Shown here piece by piece: positions 6,254 to 12,677 of a DNA stretch of 40,100 bases. Each line of letters opens with the position of its first letter. Position 1 is the stretch's first letter. The stretch spans positions 1-40,100 of IMG/VR virus record IMGVR_UViG_3300037847_006595. One strand, given 5' to 3'. A model generated the notes under the pieces. That model was given only the letters and a program-made list of their open reading frames with translations, did not search any database and was not told where the DNA came from. This DNA is from a virus. The position numbers and the translations under genes are program-made.

Positions 6254-6622
6254 ATGGCAACATATACAGCAGCACAAATGCATAATAGCGGAACGTTAGG
6301 AGAAGAACTGTCAGGAGCTAAAACATTTACCGTTCTTAATGTAACGGCGTCTAATAATAATTTCCCAATTGGTTATCTTACACTGGAAGGGAATGCAACC
6401 GCTAATCAAAACTTAACTTCCACTACTCGACTTACGGGATCATTTGCTTCATTTACGGGGAATGTTAATGTTGATTCACTAGTTACAAGTTCTACCCATT
6501 GGGCTATATCAATTGGAAGAGGAAATGGTAGTGGATCATTTCAATTTACTCCAACTCAAACAATTGCTGCTAACTCATATTACATAAAATCAACCGGTAA
6601 TTTTAGTTTAGTTATATCATAG
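6254..6622 (+). CDS. Probable virion surface/decoration protein, 122 aa
   Basis: The composition is rich in Thr, Ser, Asn and Gly with short alternating strands (MATYTAAQMHNSGTLGEEL; FTVLNVTASNNNFPIGYLTL; YYIKSTGNFSLVIS) and no charge clusters. This is the look of a small beta-sandwich phage structural protein such as a fibre or decoration protein. A late-type promoter precedes it although its neighbours have early-type promoters, which supports a virion role. Codons such as GGA, ACG and GCG are a little more GC-rich than nearby. The family is not recognised, and the function is inferred. Confidence 0.7.
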   Translation: MATYTAAQMHNSGTLGEELSGAKTFTVLNVTASNNNFPIGYLTLEGNATANQNLTSTTRLTGSFASFTGNVNVDSLVTSSTHWAISIGRGNGSGSFQFTPTQTIAANSYYIKSTGNFSLVIS

Positions 6623-6717
6623 TGTATAATAATGTGTAATAATATATAATACTGTATATACGTATTTATAGATGCTATATTGTAGAAGAGAGAAGTTTCG
6701 AGACGGCTTTAGATAAA

Positions 6718-6749
6718 TTTGGAGAAGCAAGATATTTTTCGTATATTCA
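6718..6749 (+). promoter_or_regulatory. Host-type promoter P6 (TTTG-N20-TATATTCA)
   Basis: TTTG at 6718-6721 and TATATTCA at 6742-6749, spacer 20 bases ending TTTTTCG. The spacer begins GAGAAGC as in P4. It precedes the 6774 gene by 24 bases. The 95 bases between the upstream stop and this site contain no recognisable feature. Confidence 0.7.
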
Positions 6750-6773
6750 CGTCACAAAATAAAGGTTATAAAC

Positions 6774-7229
6774 ATGCAAAGAATTTCAATAAAAGAATCA
6801 AAACAATTTTTTCCCGCTAAAGATGTATCTAATGCTTCTTATTTTACTTTATCACCCTCTCCTAGAGGTGAAGGATGGGAAAGTGTAACATATTTTACAA
6901 ATCGTAAAAAACTTTCTTATACCAATCGTGATGGCGATCATGATTCTTGGGTTTATGTTTTATCTAATCCTGTTCAACCGGGTATTTTAAAAATTGGTTA
7001 TACTAGCAATACTCCCGAAGAAAGAGCAAGACAATTATCAAATTCAACAGGTGTAGCAATGCCTTATGAAGTTGAATATGCTTATAGTTGTTGGAATGGG
7101 TTAGAATTAGAAAAGGATATTCATGAAAGATTACATGAATATCGCTTGAATAATCAACGTGAATTTTTTCAAGTTGATTTGGAGGAGGTAAAAGATGTTA
7201 TTAATGAAATAGGTGAAAGTTATGTATAA
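6774..7229 (+). CDS. T5orf172/Mug113-type GIY-YIG domain protein
   Basis: The C-terminal half is a GIY-YIG fold of the T5orf172 class: VYVLSNP (residues 60-66) is the GIY strand and LKIGYTSN (72-79) the YIG strand. They are followed by an arginine-bearing helix (EERARQL, 82-88), the LEKDIHERL helix with a conserved Glu/His (112-120) and REFFQV at 129-134. The N-terminal 55 residues lack a known motif. Such proteins are nucleases or DNA-binding modules of phages and are often mobile. The start ATG follows AAAGGTTATAAAC, a variant of the usual context. The last codons overlap the lipoprotein gene. Confidence 0.85.
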   Translation: MQRISIKESKQFFPAKDVSNASYFTLSPSPRGEGWESVTYFTNRKKLSYTNRDGDHDSWVYVLSNPVQPGILKIGYTSNTPEERARQLSNSTGVAMPYEVEYAYSCWNGLELEKDIHERLHEYRLNNQREFFQVDLEEVKDVINEIGESYV

Positions 7230-7863
7230 AAATATATTAATATTATTAGGTTTTTTTAGTTTATTCTCATGTACTAAAGAAACTATTTATCCAACACCAT
7301 GTAATGGTGATTGTGAAACATCATGGGAAGTAATTTATAAAAATCAATTTGTAAATCCTAACAGTGATGGGTATTTTGAAATTCAATGGGATGATTTAGA
7401 TTATTTTCAAATACAAGGTAGTTTAACCCCATTAAATGATGAGTATGTTATAAATGGAGTTCCATTAGTTGAATCTAGTTTTGATTCCGATTATTGGATT
7501 ATTATGGATTCTATACAATTTCAAACCCCCATGTATAGTTATTTAGGTTGGTTTAATGACGATAACCTTGAGAACCCAATTCCCATTGGTAACTACGTTT
7601 ATACTATGTCTAACTTAATGGATATTCACCCACCAACTAATATAGCTGGTTATCAAATTCCTGAAAATTTTTGTTCTGAATGTCCATATGCTACTACGCT
7701 TTTAGGTTCACATTCTAAATACAATTACTCCCCAAAGCAAAATTTTATGTTAGATAATGAAATGATAGGTGATACAATTAATGTATTTACTAAAACACTA
7801 TTTAACTCAGATATAGGAGAAAATACTATTATAGAAAACAATATCAAAATTATTATATTATGA
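7222..7863 (+). CDS. Phage-encoded lipoprotein, 213 aa
   Basis: The signal peptide begins MYKNILILLGFF and ends in the lipobox L-F-S-C, with the lipidated cysteine at residue 17, then TKETIYPTPC. This is the short Bacteroidota style of lipoprotein signal. ATG at 7222 has the GAAAGTTATG context and is preferred over GTG at 7213. The mature part (about 197 residues) is acidic and aromatic with a CSECPYATT segment, and looks like a beta-rich extracytoplasmic domain. A plausible role is blocking superinfection at the envelope or altering the cell surface; this is inference. It overlaps both neighbouring genes. Confidence 0.85.
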   Translation: MYKNILILLGFFSLFSCTKETIYPTPCNGDCETSWEVIYKNQFVNPNSDGYFEIQWDDLDYFQIQGSLTPLNDEYVINGVPLVESSFDSDYWIIMDSIQFQTPMYSYLGWFNDDNLENPIPIGNYVYTMSNLMDIHPPTNIAGYQIPENFCSECPYATTLLGSHSKYNYSPKQNFMLDNEMIGDTINVFTKTLFNSDIGENTIIENNIKIIIL

Positions 7864-8756
7864 ATTTAGGGTATGCATGTATTAATACAGCATTAAAATC
7901 AGGAGGTATTTTTACAAATAGAACAATGCGTAGAAAAACGTTTGATTCTAAAGGTTTGGATTATGTATCTGAACTTGCTCTTCAAAATGTAAAAGATCTT
8001 GAAACACACATCCATTGGAATCATGAGTTTGGTATTAAATTATTTAGATTATCATCTCAAATATTTCCCTGGATGGAAGAGTATAATTGGGAGGATTTAA
8101 AAGATTATCCTATGATTGATGTCTATATGAAAAATATAGGAGAATTAGCTAAAAAATATAACCAACGTCTTACAATGCACCCAGGTCCATTTCATTGTTT
8201 AGCTTCACCAAATGATAAGGTTGTTAAACGCACAGTTATAGGCCTAAATAAACATTCAGAACAATTTGATATGATGGGCTATGAACCTAGTCATTATAAT
8301 AAAATAAACATACACGTTGGAGGTGCTTATGGTGATAAAGAAGCCGCATTGGAACGTTTTTGTAAGAATTTTGAATTATTAGATGATAATACTAAAAAAC
8401 GTCTCGTGGTTGAAAATGATGATTCACCAACAGAATACTCTGTAAAAGATTTATATGAAGGTGTTTATAAAAGAATTGGTACACCTATTACATTTGATTA
8501 TTTCCACCATAAATTTAATACAGGTGGTCAAACTGAAGAAGAGGCACTTAAATTAGCAGCTACTACATGGCCTAAAGGTGTTACTCAATGTTGTCACTAT
8601 TCTGAAAGTAGACAAAAGGAAAAATTAGATGAATCTATTAGACCACAGGCGCACTCAGATTTAATTTATAATAAAATTAATACTTATGGTTTAAATCCTG
8701 ATATTGTTATTGAAGCTAAATTAAAAGAACAAGCGATATTTAATAAAGTAATTTAA
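7860..8756 (+). CDS. uvsE: UV damage endonuclease UvdE/UvsE
   Basis: Nicks DNA 5' of UV photoproducts, starting an alternative excision repair. The 298-residue TIM-barrel protein has all hallmark segments: LGYACIN at 3-9, FRLSSQIFPW (62-71), LTMHPGPFH (104-112), INIHVGGAYGDKEAALERF (149-167), LVVENDD (182-188), ITFDYFHHKF (210-219) and, near the end, CHYSES and RPQAHSD. These supply the His, Glu and Asp metal ligands. The length is normal for the family. The start overlaps the lipoprotein stop by four bases (ATGA). It is probably used to repair the phage genome in sunlit water, where most UvsE-bearing viruses would be exposed. Confidence 0.93.
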   Translation: MNLGYACINTALKSGGIFTNRTMRRKTFDSKGLDYVSELALQNVKDLETHIHWNHEFGIKLFRLSSQIFPWMEEYNWEDLKDYPMIDVYMKNIGELAKKYNQRLTMHPGPFHCLASPNDKVVKRTVIGLNKHSEQFDMMGYEPSHYNKINIHVGGAYGDKEAALERFCKNFELLDDNTKKRLVVENDDSPTEYSVKDLYEGVYKRIGTPITFDYFHHKFNTGGQTEEEALKLAATTWPKGVTQCCHYSESRQKEKLDESIRPQAHSDLIYNKINTYGLNPDIVIEAKLKEQAIFNKVI

Positions 8757-8773
8757 AGACTTCCGCGAAAATA

Positions 8774-8805
8774 TTTGGTTTCCCGAGAGAGGGTTCGTAT
8801 ATTTA
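8774..8805 (+). promoter_or_regulatory. Host-type promoter P7 (TTTG-N20-TATATTTA)
   Basis: TTTG at 8774-8777 and TATATTTA at 8798-8805, 20-base spacer with CCCGAGAGAGGGTTCG, nearly identical to P5. It drives the RecA/RadA-type gene 31 bases downstream. Confidence 0.8.
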
Positions 8806-8835
8806 CAGAGTAAATAATTAATAATAATAAAGGTT

Positions 8836-9633
8836 ATGTCAAATTCAAACACAATTAAAAGAGGTCGTCCAAGTAAAATTAATTCTCCTCAAACAGTAAG
8901 CATTAATGTAAAAACTGTTAAAATGAATGATTTAAATTTCGATAAGAAATTATTTAAACCAATGAGAACTAGAACTAAAGTTGATGCATTTTTTAGTTCA
9001 GATAATGGTATTATGCCAGGTACAAATGTTGTAATTACAGGTGATCCAGGTGTTGGTAAAACTACTGTTTTATTAGATATTTTAGGTGATCTTAATAAAA
9101 ACAAGAAAAAATGTTTATTTATATCAGGTGAGATGAATGCTATTGATATGGTTGGTTATGTTAAAAGATTCCCTAAATTTGGTAAATTAGATATTTTATT
9201 TATGGGTGATTATACAGAAGTTAATCCTGATGTAGTTTTAAGAACAGCCCTTAAAGAAGGATATGATTGTGTATTAATTGATTCACTTGCTGAAATATCA
9301 GATAGTTATGTAGATTACTTTGGTGGTACTGGAAAGTCAAATACCAATAGAATTCTTCAATTACTTGATGAGCATAATTTAGGTAATAATGAATCTAAAA
9401 CTAATACTACATTTTTGATTATTCAACAAGTTACTAAAGGTGGTACATTTGTTGGTTCAAATAAAATTAAACATATGACAACAGCAATGGGTCATTTAAA
9501 ATTTGATGATCAAGGTAGATACTTACATTTTAGTAAAAACCGAAGAGGTGGTAATGGTAATAAATTATACTTTAATTTAAATTCTAGAAATAAAGTTAAT
9601 TGGTTATTTGATGAGCCAATGAATATGATATAA
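8836..9633 (+). CDS. RecA/RadA superfamily ATPase
   Basis: A 265-residue P-loop ATPase with Walker A GDPGVGKTT at 69-77, a RadA-like ISGEMN (96-101) and Walker B CVLIDS (145-150). These are followed by a QQV segment as in RecA/DnaB/RadA proteins. The N-terminus has KRGRPSK (residues 8-14), an AT-hook-like minor-groove binding motif, then a 50-residue linker. It could be the phage's strand-exchange protein, a RadA-type branch migration enzyme or a helicase loader. It is shorter than T4 UvsX (about 390), so I do not name it. The neighbouring UvsE supports a recombination/repair context. Confidence 0.85.
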   Translation: MSNSNTIKRGRPSKINSPQTVSINVKTVKMNDLNFDKKLFKPMRTRTKVDAFFSSDNGIMPGTNVVITGDPGVGKTTVLLDILGDLNKNKKKCLFISGEMNAIDMVGYVKRFPKFGKLDILFMGDYTEVNPDVVLRTALKEGYDCVLIDSLAEISDSYVDYFGGTGKSNTNRILQLLDEHNLGNNESKTNTTFLIIQQVTKGGTFVGSNKIKHMTTAMGHLKFDDQGRYLHFSKNRRGGNGNKLYFNLNSRNKVNWLFDEPMNMI

Positions 9634-9800
9634 TGAAAAAGAAGAAGAAGAAGTTGGATTTCAACGGTGGGTGGTCTCATGGAGAAGCTGCCCACCATAT
9701 TGGAAAAAAGTTAACAGAAAAAGTAGTAAAAAGTAAAAAAGATTATAAAAGAAAATCAAAACATCCTAAAAATTGGGAGTTTGGTGAAGATGAGTATTAA
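9633..9800 (+). CDS. Small very basic protein, 55 aa
   Basis: Starts in a TAATG overlap with the ATPase gene, so it is probably co-translated. The product begins with Met and six lysines, contains GGWSHGEAAHHIGKKL and a second basic stretch (KSKKDYKRKSKHPK), and ends acidic (FGEDEY). The charge suggests nucleic-acid binding, perhaps as an accessory of the ATPase. It has no known motif. Confidence 0.7.
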   Translation: MKKKKKKLDFNGGWSHGEAAHHIGKKLTEKVVKSKKDYKRKSKHPKNWEFGEDEY

Positions 9801-9819
9801 TTTAAAATAAATAAAAGTT

Positions 9820-10005
9820 ATGGCAAGAATAAATGTAAACACAAAAAATAGTATGTTACTTAATAATAGGTTATATATTACAGCTTTAAAAGCACAAATG
9901 ATAAATCCAAAATTACAAGAATTTATCGTTACAGGAAATAATGTAAACCATCCTACAAAAGGAATGTTTTATGAATATACAGGTAACTACTCAAGAAAAT
10001 CATAA
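9820..10005 (+). CDS. Hypothetical protein, 61 aa
   Basis: Has the AATAAAAGTTATG start context. The product begins MARINVNTKNSMLLNNRLY and ends YTGNYSRKS. It contains one probable helix (ALKAQMINPKLQEFI) and polar, Asn-rich surroundings. There is no membrane segment or motif. The next gene starts in its stop codon (TAATG), giving a run of coupled micro-genes with unknown roles. Confidence 0.75.
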   Translation: MARINVNTKNSMLLNNRLYITALKAQMINPKLQEFIVTGNNVNHPTKGMFYEYTGNYSRKS

Positions 10006-10202
10006 TGAACGATATTCAAAAAAGATTTGTTGAAAAAGCAACTTCATCTGAGATTTTAGATGTAGTTGAGTCATTAGATAAAGCATCTAATAGTGGTAAG
10101 TTAGTTGAAGTAGTATATACAGCTATGGAAACTATAAAGTCTAATAATTTTATCACAATCCCACTTGCATTACAAATAGCTTGTGAGGATTGGGATATTT
10201 AA
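10005..10202 (+). CDS. Hypothetical helical protein, 65 aa
   Basis: TAATG overlap with the previous gene. The protein is acidic and helical throughout (MNDIQKRFVEKATSSEILDVVESL, then VVYTAMETIKSNN and PLALQIACEDWDI). It has no recognised motif. It is the middle member of three coupled micro-genes ahead of the tRNAs. Confidence 0.75.
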   Translation: MNDIQKRFVEKATSSEILDVVESLDKASNSGKLVEVVYTAMETIKSNNFITIPLALQIACEDWDI

Positions 10203-10213
10203 AAAATAATAAT

Positions 10214-10387
10214 ATGGATAATAAATTTGAAAAAAATTCAAAACCAGTTACAATGGAAGAAATGGTATCATTACATGATGAATGGTGGAATAGTTTATCG
10301 GATAAAGATAAAGAAAAATTATTTCAAGAACAAAAAGAAGCAGAAGATTATTTCTACAATATTAAACAACAAGACTCCCCTAAATAA
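10214..10387 (+). CDS. Hypothetical acidic protein, 57 aa
   Basis: ATG at 10214 is chosen over an in-frame TTG at 10190 because it follows an A-rich leader (AAAAAATAATAATATG) and starts after the previous stop. The product (MDNKFEKNSKPVTMEEMVSL) is a charged helical peptide with HDEWWNSLSDKDKEKLF in the middle. It ends eight bases before tRNA-Leu. No family is recognised. Confidence 0.7.
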   Translation: MDNKFEKNSKPVTMEEMVSLHDEWWNSLSDKDKEKLFQEQKEAEDYFYNIKQQDSPK

Positions 10388-10394
10388 TTTTTAA

Positions 10395-10480
10395 GTCAGA
10401 GTGGTGGAATAGGTAGACACGTTGGACTTAAAATCCAATGAACAGTAATGTTCGTGCGGGTTCGATTCCCGCCTCTGATA
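10395..10480 (+). tRNA. tRNA-Leu (anticodon UAA)
   Basis: The acceptor stem GTCAGAG/CTCTGAT has one G-U pair at the end. The anticodon stem TTGGA/TCCAA (10422-10426, 10434-10438) encloses loop CTTAAAA with anticodon TAA at 10429-10431. A long class II variable arm (GAACA-GTAA-TGTTC) confirms a leucine-type tRNA, and the T arm is GCGGG-TTCGATT-CCCGC. The discriminator is A. CCA is not encoded. It reads TTA, by far the commonest leucine codon in these genes. Confidence 0.95.
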
Positions 10481-10484
10481 CTAG

Positions 10485-10558
10485 GGATCAGTAGCTCAGC
10501 TGGATAGAGCATTAGCCTTCTAAGCTAACGGTCGCAGGTTCGAATCCTGCCTGATTCA
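10485..10558 (+). tRNA. tRNA-Arg (anticodon UCU)
   Basis: The acceptor GGATCAG/CTGATTC has a G-U at the second pair. The D arm is GCTC-AGCTGGATA-GAGC. The anticodon stem TTAGC/GCTAA encloses loop CTTCTAA with anticodon TCT at 10519-10521. The T arm is GCAGG-TTCGAAT-CCTGC and the discriminator is A. CCA is not encoded. It lies four bases after tRNA-Leu, so they share a transcript. It reads AGA, the dominant arginine codon here. Confidence 0.95.
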
Positions 10559-10600
10559 CTAGGAGTTTTTACAAAATTACAAAATAATTTGGATTACTAG

Positions 10601-10609
10601 TATTTATAA
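10601..10609 (+). promoter_or_regulatory. Putative late promoter (TATTTATAA)
   Basis: Exact TATTTATAA 15 bases before the 10625 start and 42 bases after the tRNA pair. Confidence 0.65.
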
Positions 10610-10624
10610 CATATATTAAATGTT

Positions 10625-10813
10625 ATGGGTCACTACGAAGATGAATTAGTTGAAATTTACAATGAGGTTGTTGCTGAAGGTATCAAAAAAGAGTTTGATC
10701 ATCAGCTTGAAAAAATGAAACAACAACCAAAGCATAGTCATAAATCTGTAAAAGAAAAGTGGGGTTATGCTCTCTATAGGGTTAAAGGAGGGCCATCACT
10801 TGATAAGTACTAA
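10625..10813 (+). CDS. Hypothetical protein, 62 aa
   Basis: Follows the late-type motif. The start context is AATGTTATG. The protein is a charged helix (MGHYEDELVEIYNEVVAEGI) followed by a basic, His-rich part (HQLEKMKQQPKHSHKSVKEKW) and a Gly/Pro tail. It has no known motif. It is linked to the next gene by five bases. Late expression is inferred from the promoter. Confidence 0.75.
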   Translation: MGHYEDELVEIYNEVVAEGIKKEFDHQLEKMKQQPKHSHKSVKEKWGYALYRVKGGPSLDKY

Positions 10814-10822
10814 TATTTATGA
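10814..10822 (+). promoter_or_regulatory. Variant late-type motif (TATTTATGA)
   Basis: One change from TATTTATAA. It overlaps the first ATG of the 10819 gene, so if it is a promoter, translation probably begins at the second ATG (10828), five bases downstream. It may also be chance. Confidence 0.35.
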
Positions 10823-11244
10823 TAAAAATGCTTAATTTAGAAAATCTGTTTAGTTTATTTAGTCCCGAAAATGTAAAATCGGATCCTAAAACTTACCTTG
10901 ACTTTGAAAATCAACCACTTTATTATTGTGGTATGTGGAAAAAATTAATTTTAAACCACTTAAATTTTTCAAAAAAAGTAGCTAACTTCTTTGCTGCCTC
11001 TAATGGTGAATTTGATATAGAAGATATTAGAGAAGCAGGAAAATTTGTTGCATTTAATAGAGCATGGTTTTATATAAATAAATTAGATCTAAATAATGAT
11101 GATCACATACTTACTATTTTAAGTTATAGTGATGATGAATTTGTAGCTACATTAGAAATGGGTATTAAACATTTTACATCATCAGAAGAGTACGAAAAAT
11201 GTGCTAAATTACTAAAAATCAAAAACATTTCAAGAAAAAGTTAA
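10819..11244 (+). CDS. Hypothetical protein, 141 aa
   Basis: The product begins MIKMLNLENLFSLFSPENV; the second Met (base 10828) is an alternative start. It is mostly helical, with an aromatic, hydrophobic middle (LYYCGMWKKLILNHLNFSKKV) and a repeated acidic helix near the end (SSEEYEKCAKLLKI). It has no signal peptide. I do not recognise a family. It ends the small-gene group before an intergenic stretch. Confidence 0.78.
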   Translation: MIKMLNLENLFSLFSPENVKSDPKTYLDFENQPLYYCGMWKKLILNHLNFSKKVANFFAASNGEFDIEDIREAGKFVAFNRAWFYINKLDLNNDDHILTILSYSDDEFVATLEMGIKHFTSSEEYEKCAKLLKIKNISRKS

Positions 11245-11258
11245 TCTAAGTTTGGTTA

Positions 11259-11317
11259 CCATATCTCTTTCTAGTACCTTGGAGATACAGGGTTTTAAAG
11301 AAAATAGAGAGATAAGG
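11259..11317 (+). other. Intergenic inverted repeat after 11244
   Basis: CC-A-TATCTCT (11259-11268) can pair with AGAGATA-A-GG (11308-11317) around a 39-base loop. No T run follows, so a terminator is unlikely. TTTG at 11251 with TACCTTGG 20 bases later is a weak promoter-like match inside the same stretch. Confidence 0.3.
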
Positions 11318-11332
11318 GAATTAGGAATAGGG

Positions 11333-11364
11333 GGTGGATGATACAGGAGGGATTCGTATATTCC
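11333..11364 (+). promoter_or_regulatory. Weak host-type promoter P8 (TATATTCC)
   Basis: The -7 half (GGGATTCGTATATTCC, -7 at 11357-11364) matches the family well, but the -33 position reads GGTG instead of TTTG. It lies 26 bases before the 11391 start. Confidence 0.5.
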
Positions 11365-11390
11365 AGCATATTAATTAATAAATTACAATT

Positions 11391-11588
11391 ATGGCATTTA
11401 GAAATAAAGGATTAGTAGACAAAAGATTTACTAATATCAAATCAAAAATTAAAAACCTAGATTTAATGGTTGCAAGAGGTCAATCCTCAGCTAAAGATTT
11501 TAGAAATGGTTTAAAAGATTTATATGAATCTATAGAAGATTTAGAATCAATAGTAGAAAAAGAAGCCTCACCACTAAAATTCGGTTAA
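11391..11588 (+). CDS. Hypothetical protein, 65 aa
   Basis: The start context is AATTACAATTATG. The product is a basic-then-acidic helical protein (MAFRNKGLVDKRFTNIKSKI, then KDFRNGLKDLYESIEDLESIVEKE) with coiled-coil-like heptads and a short SPLKFG tail. No family is recognised. It is probably transcribed together with the HD-domain gene 16 bases downstream. Confidence 0.75.
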   Translation: MAFRNKGLVDKRFTNIKSKIKNLDLMVARGQSSAKDFRNGLKDLYESIEDLESIVEKEASPLKFG

Positions 11589-11604
11589 AATAAAAATAAA
11601 AGTT

Positions 11605-12387
11605 ATGAAATTATCAGCAGAACAAATCCAATCTAATTGGGAAATCTTTACTAATAATATAGAAACATACATATCAGGAGATAGAAAAGAAAAATTATTA
11701 AAATTTTATTCTAAATTCCAAGATAGGTTAATGTTAATGCCTGCTTCACATAAAAAAGAATACCACAATGCATTCCCAGGTGGTTATATTGAACACGTTA
11801 ACAGAGTAGTAGAATGTGCTTTAAAACAATATGATTTATGGAAAAGTGAAGGTTGTGATATGTCTACTTTTACTAAGGAAGAGTTAGTATTCTCAGCTAT
11901 TAACCATGATTTAGGTAAAATGGGAGATGAGACACATGAATCTTATTTACCCCAGACTGATAAGTGGAGAAGAGAAAAATTAGGTGAGGATTATATGCAT
12001 AACAAAGAAATTGCTTTTGCCGCAGTACCAGATAGAGGTTTATTTTTACTTCAACAACATGACGTTAAATATACTTTTAATGAAATGGTTGCTATTCAAA
12101 CTCATGATGGTTTATATGATATAGCTAATGAAAAATACCTAAAATCATATATGCCAGAAACAAAACCAAGAACTGCTTTACCTTTTATACTACATTTTGC
12201 AGATATGATGGCTGCTAGAATTGAATTTGAAAGAGAGTGGTTACCAAAATTTAAAAATAACTTGGATGGTAAAAAAGAAAATTATACATTGAATACTAAT
12301 AGCAAAAAATCTAATGCTAATACTAAAAATAAAGCATTAGGTACTATTAAAAGCGAAGGCTTAAAAAATATATTTGATAAATTATGA
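11605..12387 (+). CDS. HD-domain phosphohydrolase
   Basis: The 260-residue protein carries a metal-binding HD domain: GGYIEH with H64, the HD pair in INHDLGK at H101-D102, a second pair THDG at H167-D168, and the last ligand in LHFADMMA at D200. The pattern resembles the HD domain of YhaM-type 3'-5' exonucleases and related nucleotide phosphohydrolases. Substrate (RNA ends, dNTPs or a signalling nucleotide) cannot be told from sequence. The start has the AAAAGTTATG context. The C-terminal 35 residues are Asn/Lys rich and probably flexible. The stop overlaps the membrane protein gene by four bases, and the sigma factor gene follows it. Confidence 0.85.
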   Translation: MKLSAEQIQSNWEIFTNNIETYISGDRKEKLLKFYSKFQDRLMLMPASHKKEYHNAFPGGYIEHVNRVVECALKQYDLWKSEGCDMSTFTKEELVFSAINHDLGKMGDETHESYLPQTDKWRREKLGEDYMHNKEIAFAAVPDRGLFLLQQHDVKYTFNEMVAIQTHDGLYDIANEKYLKSYMPETKPRTALPFILHFADMMAARIEFEREWLPKFKNNLDGKKENYTLNTNSKKSNANTKNKALGTIKSEGLKNIFDKL

Positions 12388-12677
12388 TCATAACAGTACC
12401 AACCATTATTATAATTCTACTTTCAGTTGTTTGTATCATTTTAGGATTTACAACGTTAAATTTACTTAGAAAAAACGAAAAAGCAGAGGATATTGTAGTT
12501 GGATATCTTGAATACCTAGATAAAATATCTAGAGTTATTGAAGCTGCAGAAGCTAAAGTCAAAAAAATTGACATTAAAGGTTCATTTGCATCAGATGATG
12601 AAATAGGTTTTTTCTTTAAACAAATTAAACAAATACAAAGTATCTTAAATGAGTTCCAGTTGAAAAAATTTAAATAA
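12384..12677 (+). CDS. Membrane-anchored helical protein, 97 aa
   Basis: One N-terminal membrane helix (residues about 3-27, ITVPTIIIILLSVVCIILGF), then a cytoplasmic-type helical region (RKNEKAEDIVVGYLEYLDKI). It ends with the segment SFASDDEIGFFFKQIKQIQ. That last segment looks strongly constrained (Asp/Glu then FFF) and seems familiar from small proteins of T4-like phages, but I cannot name it. It is coupled to the HD gene by ATGA and to the sigma gene by TAATG, so the three are likely made together. It might tether a partner to the membrane. Confidence 0.75.
   Translation: MIITVPTIIIILLSVVCIILGFTTLNLLRKNEKAEDIVVGYLEYLDKISRVIEAAEAKVKKIDIKGSFASDDEIGFFFKQIKQIQSILNEFQLKKFK

Noticed and set aside
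6623-6717. TATTTATAG at about 6663 considered as another late promoter
   Set aside because: It lacks the final AA and has no gene start within 100 bases; P6 explains the downstream gene.
11259-11317. Inverted repeat considered as a rho-independent terminator
   Set aside because: The stem is AT-rich with a 39-base loop and is followed by purines rather than a T run.
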